Origin: CAWUKT01 sp963923035
Lineage (GTDB): Bacteria; Bacteroidota; Bacteroidia; J057; JADKCL01
Assembly (NCBI GenBank): GCA_963923035.1
Contig: CAWUKT010000002.1
Location: forward strand, 124,001-188,000
DNA: 64,000 bases
Direction of reading: 5' to 3'
The notes under the pieces were generated by a model. The model did no database searches and was not told the origin of the DNA. It saw only the letters and a list, made by a program, of their open reading frames with translations. Position numbers and translations under genes: made by a program. Each line of letters starts with the position of its first letter. Within the stretch, counting starts at the first letter, position 1. Shown here piece by piece: positions 60,355-64,000 of this stretch.

Positions 60355-61104
60355 ATGTCCAATCCTTCTTCCAAGTCGAACCTCATTTACGGAGCCCGCG
60401 TCGTGCTGGAAGCGATGGAGGCCGGTCGGGACATCGAAAAAATCTTCATCCGGAAGGACCTGAATTCGGAGTTGCGGAAGGATGTAATGGATCAGGCCAA
60501 ACAATCGGGGGTGCTGGTGCAGGTGGTCCCGGTGGAAAAAATTGAGCGGATGGTGCGTGGGGCCAATCACCAGGGCGTCGTGGCCCGGGTCCCGATGATT
60601 GCGTTTGTGGAGTTGGAAGATTTGCTGGAAAAATTGGTGGAGGGTGACAAGGTCCCGTTGTTGATTGCGCTGGACCAGGTCTCCGATGTCCGGAACTTCG
60701 GCGCGATCGCGCGGAGCGCGGAATGTATGGGGGCCGATGCCATCATCGTGCCCCAACAAGGTGCCGCCCAAATCAATGCGGACGCAATCAAGATTTCAGC
60801 TGGTGCCCTGCACCACCTCCCGGTGGCGCGCGTCCGGCACATCAAAGATTTAATTTTCACCGTCCAATCCTACGACATCCAGGTCGTGGCCTGCACCGAA
60901 AAAGCCGACGGAACGATCTTCGACGCGGATTTTTCGGGTCCCACCCTGTTGATCTTTGGATCGGAAGAAAAAGGCATTTCTCCCGGCGTCCTCAAAACCT
61001 CGGACGTCCAGGCCAAAATCCCCATGAGTGGCCAAATCGCCTCGCTCAACGTCTCCGTTGCGGTCGGCATGACCTTGCTGGAGGCGACCCGCCAGCGCTT
61101 GTAA
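60355..61104 (+). CDS. rlmB: 23S rRNA 2'-O-ribose methyltransferase, RlmB family
   Basis: 249 residues from the ATG at 60355 (MSNPSSKSNLIYGARVVLEA); a frame from 60301 would run through the upstream terminator. It is a SpoU/TrmH (SPOUT) methyltransferase. The N-terminal substrate-binding domain (about 5-85) has LIYGARVVLEAMEAG and RGANHQGVVARV. The catalytic motifs are LDQVSDVRNFGAIARSAECMG (motif 1), LIFGSEEKGISPGVL (motif 2) and IPMSGQIASLNVSVAVGMTLLEATRQR (motif 3). RlmB methylates G2251 (E. coli numbering) of 23S rRNA. A TrmH-like tRNA enzyme is less likely given the N-terminal domain. A structured repeat follows the stop. Confidence 0.92.
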   Translation: MSNPSSKSNLIYGARVVLEAMEAGRDIEKIFIRKDLNSELRKDVMDQAKQSGVLVQVVPVEKIERMVRGANHQGVVARVPMIAFVELEDLLEKLVEGDKVPLLIALDQVSDVRNFGAIARSAECMGADAIIVPQQGAAQINADAIKISAGALHHLPVARVRHIKDLIFTVQSYDIQVVACTEKADGTIFDADFSGPTLLIFGSEEKGISPGVLKTSDVQAKIPMSGQIASLNVSVAVGMTLLEATRQRL

Positions 61105-61120
61105 GTCCCCTACTACAAAA

Positions 61121-61213
61121 TGCGGTAGGTGTCGGAGGCTTGTTTGAGCTCATCCCCGGGCGGGGATAGCGAGGCCGTAGGGACCGCCCGGTGCGGATTG
61201 CACCGGGACCGTC
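61121..61213 (+). repeat. Structured dispersed repeat, copy B
   Basis: Starts TGCGGTAGGTGTCGGAGGC, identical over 19 bases to copy A. GAGCTC follows, then hairpin 1 (ATCCCC-GGGC-GGGGAT), AGCGA, GTAGGGACCG, and hairpin 2 (CCCGGTGC-GGATT-GCACCGGG). It lies in the convergent gap between rlmB and the DAHP synthase gene, where it may also act as the terminator. Confidence 0.7.
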
Positions 61214-61234
61214 CCATTCTACTGCTTACTACTT

Positions 61235-62248
61235 TCAATTTAAATCTTCGCGCAGGGCATATGCAGCCCGCATCTTGCCGTACAGGGCCTCGGCCTGTTG
61301 GTAGTCCAGGGTCTGCTGGCCGTCGCTGAAGGCTTCTTCGGGGCACTGGTGGACCTCCACAATCGCGCCGTCGGCCCCGGCCATGACACCCGCCAATGAC
61401 ATGGGCTCGACGTAGCGTCGGATGCCGATTCCGTGGCTCGGATCGACAATCACCGGCAAGTGGCTCTTCTGTTTCAGGACCGGAATCGCGTTCAAATCCA
61501 AGGTATTCCGATAGCTCTTTTCGTAGGTCCGAATCCCCCTTTCGCAGAGCAGAATCCGCTCGTTGCCGTGGGAGAAAATATACTCCGCTGATTGGAGCAA
61601 TTCGTCCAGGGTCCCGCTCATGCTGCGCTTCAAAAGCACCGGTTTGTCGACTTCGCCCAGGGCGTCCAGCAAATTGAAATTCTGGGAATTTCGCGCGCCC
61701 ACCTGGAAAATGTCAATGTAGTCGTGCATCTGTTCGATTTGCTCGGTGTGCATGACTTCGGTGATGATGCGGATGCCATATTCGCGGGCGATTTCGTGCC
61801 AAATTTTCAGGCCATCAATGCCCAATCCGCGGAAGCTGTACGGCGAGCTGCGGGGTTTGTAGACGCCGCCGCGCATGATCTTGACGCCGTTGGCGGCGAG
61901 GTGGGAAACCGTGCTGCGGATCTGCTCTTCGCCTTCGATGGAGCACGGACCCGCCATGATGGTAAAGTCACCCGCGCCAATGGAGAGTTCATCGTCGATT
62001 TTGACCCGGGTCTCGCCCGCTTTCCACATGCGCGACACCAGCTTGTAAGCGTCGGTCACCCGGTGGATGTCGCGGACGCCCTGCAAGCCGCCAATGCTTC
62101 GCAGGTCGAATTCCTTCTTGCCGATGCCGATGAGGTAATGGCTGTATTGGGTGCGGACCTCGTTGACTTTGTAGTCCAGGCCGCGGATTTTATCCTTGAT
62201 GGCGTTGAGCTCGGGAGCTTCGATTTGGGGGTGGAGTTGGATAATCAT
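61235..62248 (-). CDS. aroF: 3-deoxy-7-phosphoheptulonate (DAHP) synthase
   Basis: 337 residues, type I-beta DAHP synthase. It condenses phosphoenolpyruvate and erythrose-4-phosphate, the first step of the shikimate pathway. An N-terminal ferredoxin-like regulatory domain (about 1-75, MIIQLHPQIEAPELNAIKDK) precedes the barrel. Active-site segments are IMAGPCSIEGE, GGVYKPRSSPYSFRGLG, QVGARNSQNFNLL, LLKRSMSG, LCERGIRTYE and VIVDPSHGIG. The regulatory domain may give feedback control by an aromatic amino acid. It lies 18 bases after trpA, so the tryptophan operon also supplies its own precursor enzyme. The gene symbol is by function; isozyme identity is not certain. Confidence 0.94.
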   Translation of the reverse strand: MIIQLHPQIEAPELNAIKDKIRGLDYKVNEVRTQYSHYLIGIGKKEFDLRSIGGLQGVRDIHRVTDAYKLVSRMWKAGETRVKIDDELSIGAGDFTIMAGPCSIEGEEQIRSTVSHLAANGVKIMRGGVYKPRSSPYSFRGLGIDGLKIWHEIAREYGIRIITEVMHTEQIEQMHDYIDIFQVGARNSQNFNLLDALGEVDKPVLLKRSMSGTLDELLQSAEYIFSHGNERILLCERGIRTYEKSYRNTLDLNAIPVLKQKSHLPVIVDPSHGIGIRRYVEPMSLAGVMAGADGAIVEVHQCPEEAFSDGQQTLDYQQAEALYGKMRAAYALREDLN

Positions 62249-62266
62249 GGGATGATCGGTAGAGGG

Positions 62267-63049
62267 TTAGTGGGTGGGATCGGTTTGGGGAATGCCTTTG
62301 AGGCCGGTCACGAAATCGGAAATGGGGACGCGTTGTTCGAGGGCCCGGATGAATGCGCTGCCGACCACTGCTCCGCTGGCGTATTCGGACACGAGGTCGA
62401 AATCGCTGGCGGTGGAAATGCCGAAACCGATCATGCGGGGCGTTTCCAGGTCCATGTTGTTGATGCGCTCGAAATAGGCCTTCCGTCCATCCAGGCCCGA
62501 TTGGCCGCCGGTGATGGAGCTGCTGGAGACCATGTAAATGAATCCGTGGCTGAGGCTGTCGATCTGCCGGATGCGGGCGTCGGAGGTTTGGGGGGAAATG
62601 AGAAACGAAACGCCGAGGCCGTGGGCTTCCATCATCTCCCGGTATTGCTCTTCGTAGACGTCGAGGGGAAGGTCGGGCAAAATCAACCCATCCACTCCAA
62701 TCTCCGCACAACGCGCCACGAACTTTTCTTCCCCGTACTGCATGACCTGGTTGAAGTACCCCATCATGATCAACGGCGTTTCAACCTCTTTCCGCGCTTC
62801 CGCCACCTGTCCAAACAACTTGTCCAGGGAAATGCCATTGTCCAGCGCCTGTTGGTTGCTGGCCTGGATGGTCGGGCCGTCGGCGAGGGGATCGGAGTAG
62901 GGCATGCCGATTTCAATCACATCGACACCCGCTTCCGCGAGGCCCTTGATGGTCGGGACCGTATCTTCCAGCTCCGGAAAACCGGCCGTGAAGTATACAT
63001 TCAGCAAGCGCTGGGGATTGCCTTCGAATAATTGGGTGAGTCGGTTCAT
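62267..63049 (-). CDS. trpA: Tryptophan synthase alpha subunit
   Basis: 260 residues. It cleaves indole-3-glycerol phosphate to indole, which is channelled to TrpB. The active-site Glu and Asp are in VIEIGMPYSDPLADGPTIQ. LNVYFTAGFPELEDT, GLILPDLPLDVYEE and FISPQTSDARIRQI are typical, and GFGISTASDFD forms the phosphate-binding part. Its ATG overlaps the trpB TGA by four bases (ATGA), the usual coupling of this pair. Confidence 0.96.
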   Translation of the reverse strand: MNRLTQLFEGNPQRLLNVYFTAGFPELEDTVPTIKGLAEAGVDVIEIGMPYSDPLADGPTIQASNQQALDNGISLDKLFGQVAEARKEVETPLIMMGYFNQVMQYGEEKFVARCAEIGVDGLILPDLPLDVYEEQYREMMEAHGLGVSFLISPQTSDARIRQIDSLSHGFIYMVSSSSITGGQSGLDGRKAYFERINNMDLETPRMIGFGISTASDFDLVSEYASGAVVGSAFIRALEQRVPISDFVTGLKGIPQTDPTH

Positions 63050-64000
63050 GGCTGCTGGTTCATGTAGTCCATAAAAGTTTGCAAGTCTTTATCGCCGCGG
63101 CCGCTGAGGTTCACCACGATGGTCATCTCGGGTCGCAAGTCCATCTGCGCGAGGCAGGCCAATGCGTGGGAGGTCTCCAGCGCCGGAATGATGCCTTCCA
63201 AACGGGCGCATTCGAAGGCAGCTTCCATCGCTTCCTCATCGGTGATGCTCATGGCCTTAGCCCGTCCCGAGGCGATCAAATGCGCGTGCATCGGCCCAAT
63301 TCCCGGGTAATCCAGTCCGGCGGAGATCGAGTAAGGTTCGATGACCTGGCCGTCGTCGGTCTGCATGAGCAGGGTCTTGCTGCCGTGCAGGATGCCCGGC
63401 TTGCCCAGGACGCTCGTCGCTGCCGATTCGCCGGTGTCGAGGCCCTTGCCCGCCGCTTCCGCGGCCACCAACACGACTTCCTCGTTCTCGAGGTAGTGGT
63501 AGTACGCGCCCGCCGCGTTGCTGCCGCCGCCGACACAGGCGATGATGACATCCGGCTCGGCGGAACCCGTTTTTTCCTTCAACTGCTCCTTCATCTCGGC
63601 CGAAATGACCGATTGGAAGCGGGCCACCATATCGGGATAGGGATGCGGACCCACGACCGATCCGATGATATAATGCGTGTTTTCGGGATGGTTGATCCAA
63701 TCCCGGATGGCTTCGTTGGTGGCGTCCTTGAGGGTCTGCGAGCCGCAGGTGGCCGGACGCACGGTCGCGCCGAGCATCTTCATCCGGGCGACGTTAGGGG
63801 CCTGGCGCTGCATGTCGTGCGCGCCCATGTAGACGATGCACTCCATGCCCATGAGGGCGCAGACGGTGGCCGTGGCCACGCCATGTTGTCCGGCGCCGGT
63901 CTCGGCGATGATCCGCTTCTTGCCGAGCCGCTGGGCAAGGAGGATCTGGCCAATGGTATTGTTGAGCTTGTGGGCGCCGGTATGGAGCAGGTCCTCCCGC
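63046..64000 (-). CDS. trpB: Tryptophan synthase beta chain, C-terminal part (start outside window)
   Basis: The frame is open to the right edge, so the N-terminus is missing. The visible part begins near REDLLHTGAHKLNNTIGQIL, which holds the PLP Lys in HTGAHK. AETGAGQHGVATATV, EGIIPALETSHALA, GGGSNAAG and NLSGRGDKDL are TrpB signatures. It makes tryptophan from indole and serine. An internal ATG at 63879 lies inside conserved sequence and is not a start. It is first of the visible part of a trpB-trpA-DAHP synthase operon; other trp genes may lie beyond the window. Confidence 0.96.
   Translation of the reverse strand, partial: REDLLHTGAHKLNNTIGQILLAQRLGKKRIIAETGAGQHGVATATVCALMGMECIVYMGAHDMQRQAPNVARMKMLGATVRPATCGSQTLKDATNEAIRDWINHPENTHYIIGSVVGPHPYPDMVARFQSVISAEMKEQLKEKTGSAEPDVIIACVGGGSNAAGAYYHYLENEEVVLVAAEAAGKGLDTGESAATSVLGKPGILHGSKTLLMQTDDGQVIEPYSISAGLDYPGIGPMHAHLIASGRAKAMSITDEEAMEAAFECARLEGIIPALETSHALACLAQMDLRPEMTIVVNLSGRGDKDLQTFMDYMNQQP

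Overview
The window looks like a chromosomal segment of a fairly GC-rich member of the Bacteroidota, most likely a Saprospiria/Lewinella-type bacterium. The evidence is a SusC/SusD pair, at least six secreted proteins with C-terminal type IX secretion (T9SS) sorting domains, a DUF4270 gene next to glmS, a GT117/DUF2723 protein, and promoter boxes close to the Bacteroidota consensus (TTTG and TAnnTTTG). I see no phage, insertion sequence, CRISPR array, rRNA or tRNA. The taxonomic guess rests on gene content only.

Layout. 1-2.7 kb: the end of a DUF4270 gene, then glmS. 2.7-5.5 kb: an ECF sigma factor with a polytopic membrane partner, then two more membrane proteins behind a copy of the same ECF-type promoter. 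5.6-8.3 kb: a degenerate receiver protein, then surE-lpxB. 8.4-15 kb: susC-susD and a divergent penicillin-acylase-family hydrolase. 15-24 kb: a giant T9SS protein, a CDGSH/ferredoxin fusion, a secreted GH13 enzyme and a protein with three carbohydrate-binding-like repeats. 24.4-27.1 kb: a hotdog protein and fadH behind a perfect 22-bp palindrome. 27.1-29.1 kb: a small lipoprotein, a predicted glutamine deamidase with a disordered leader, and a small outer-membrane protein. 29.3-39 kb: a flippase-like protein, a sigma-TPR fusion, a T9SS protein, a MaoC protein with a polysaccharide deacetylase, a ZipA-like membrane protein, a DprE1-like oxidase, a thioesterase and another T9SS protein. 39-53.8 kb: a lipoprotein, aconitase, a PD40/SPOR envelope protein, ppk1, a two-lobed aspartic protease, a lipoprotein, an epoxide-hydrolase-like enzyme and an ECF sigma/VWA pair. 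53.9-64 kb: a beta-helix T9SS protein, pdhA, a GT117 protein, rlmB and a trpB-trpA-DAHP synthase operon that runs off the right edge.

How the genes work together. Many genes serve the envelope: amino-sugar and lipid A precursors (glmS, lpxB), nutrient uptake (SusCD), secreted glycan enzymes and T9SS cargo, and two ECF sigma circuits with membrane partners. The central-metabolism genes (aconitase, pdhA, trp/aro, fadH, ppk1) are ordinary.

The most unusual signals are: (1) three dispersed copies of a structured repeat at gene 3' ends, with compensatory changes in a hairpin; (2) a predicted protein-glutaminase-like effector with no signal peptide, followed by a small lipoprotein; (3) matching ECF-type promoters before a sigma gene and a nearby membrane operon; (4) promoter boxes placed so that four genes should give leaderless mRNAs; (5) a palindromic operator over the fadH operon promoter; (6) a ZipA-like protein; and (7) a sigma factor fused to TPR repeats. 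All functional calls are from reading the sequence; no database search was run.
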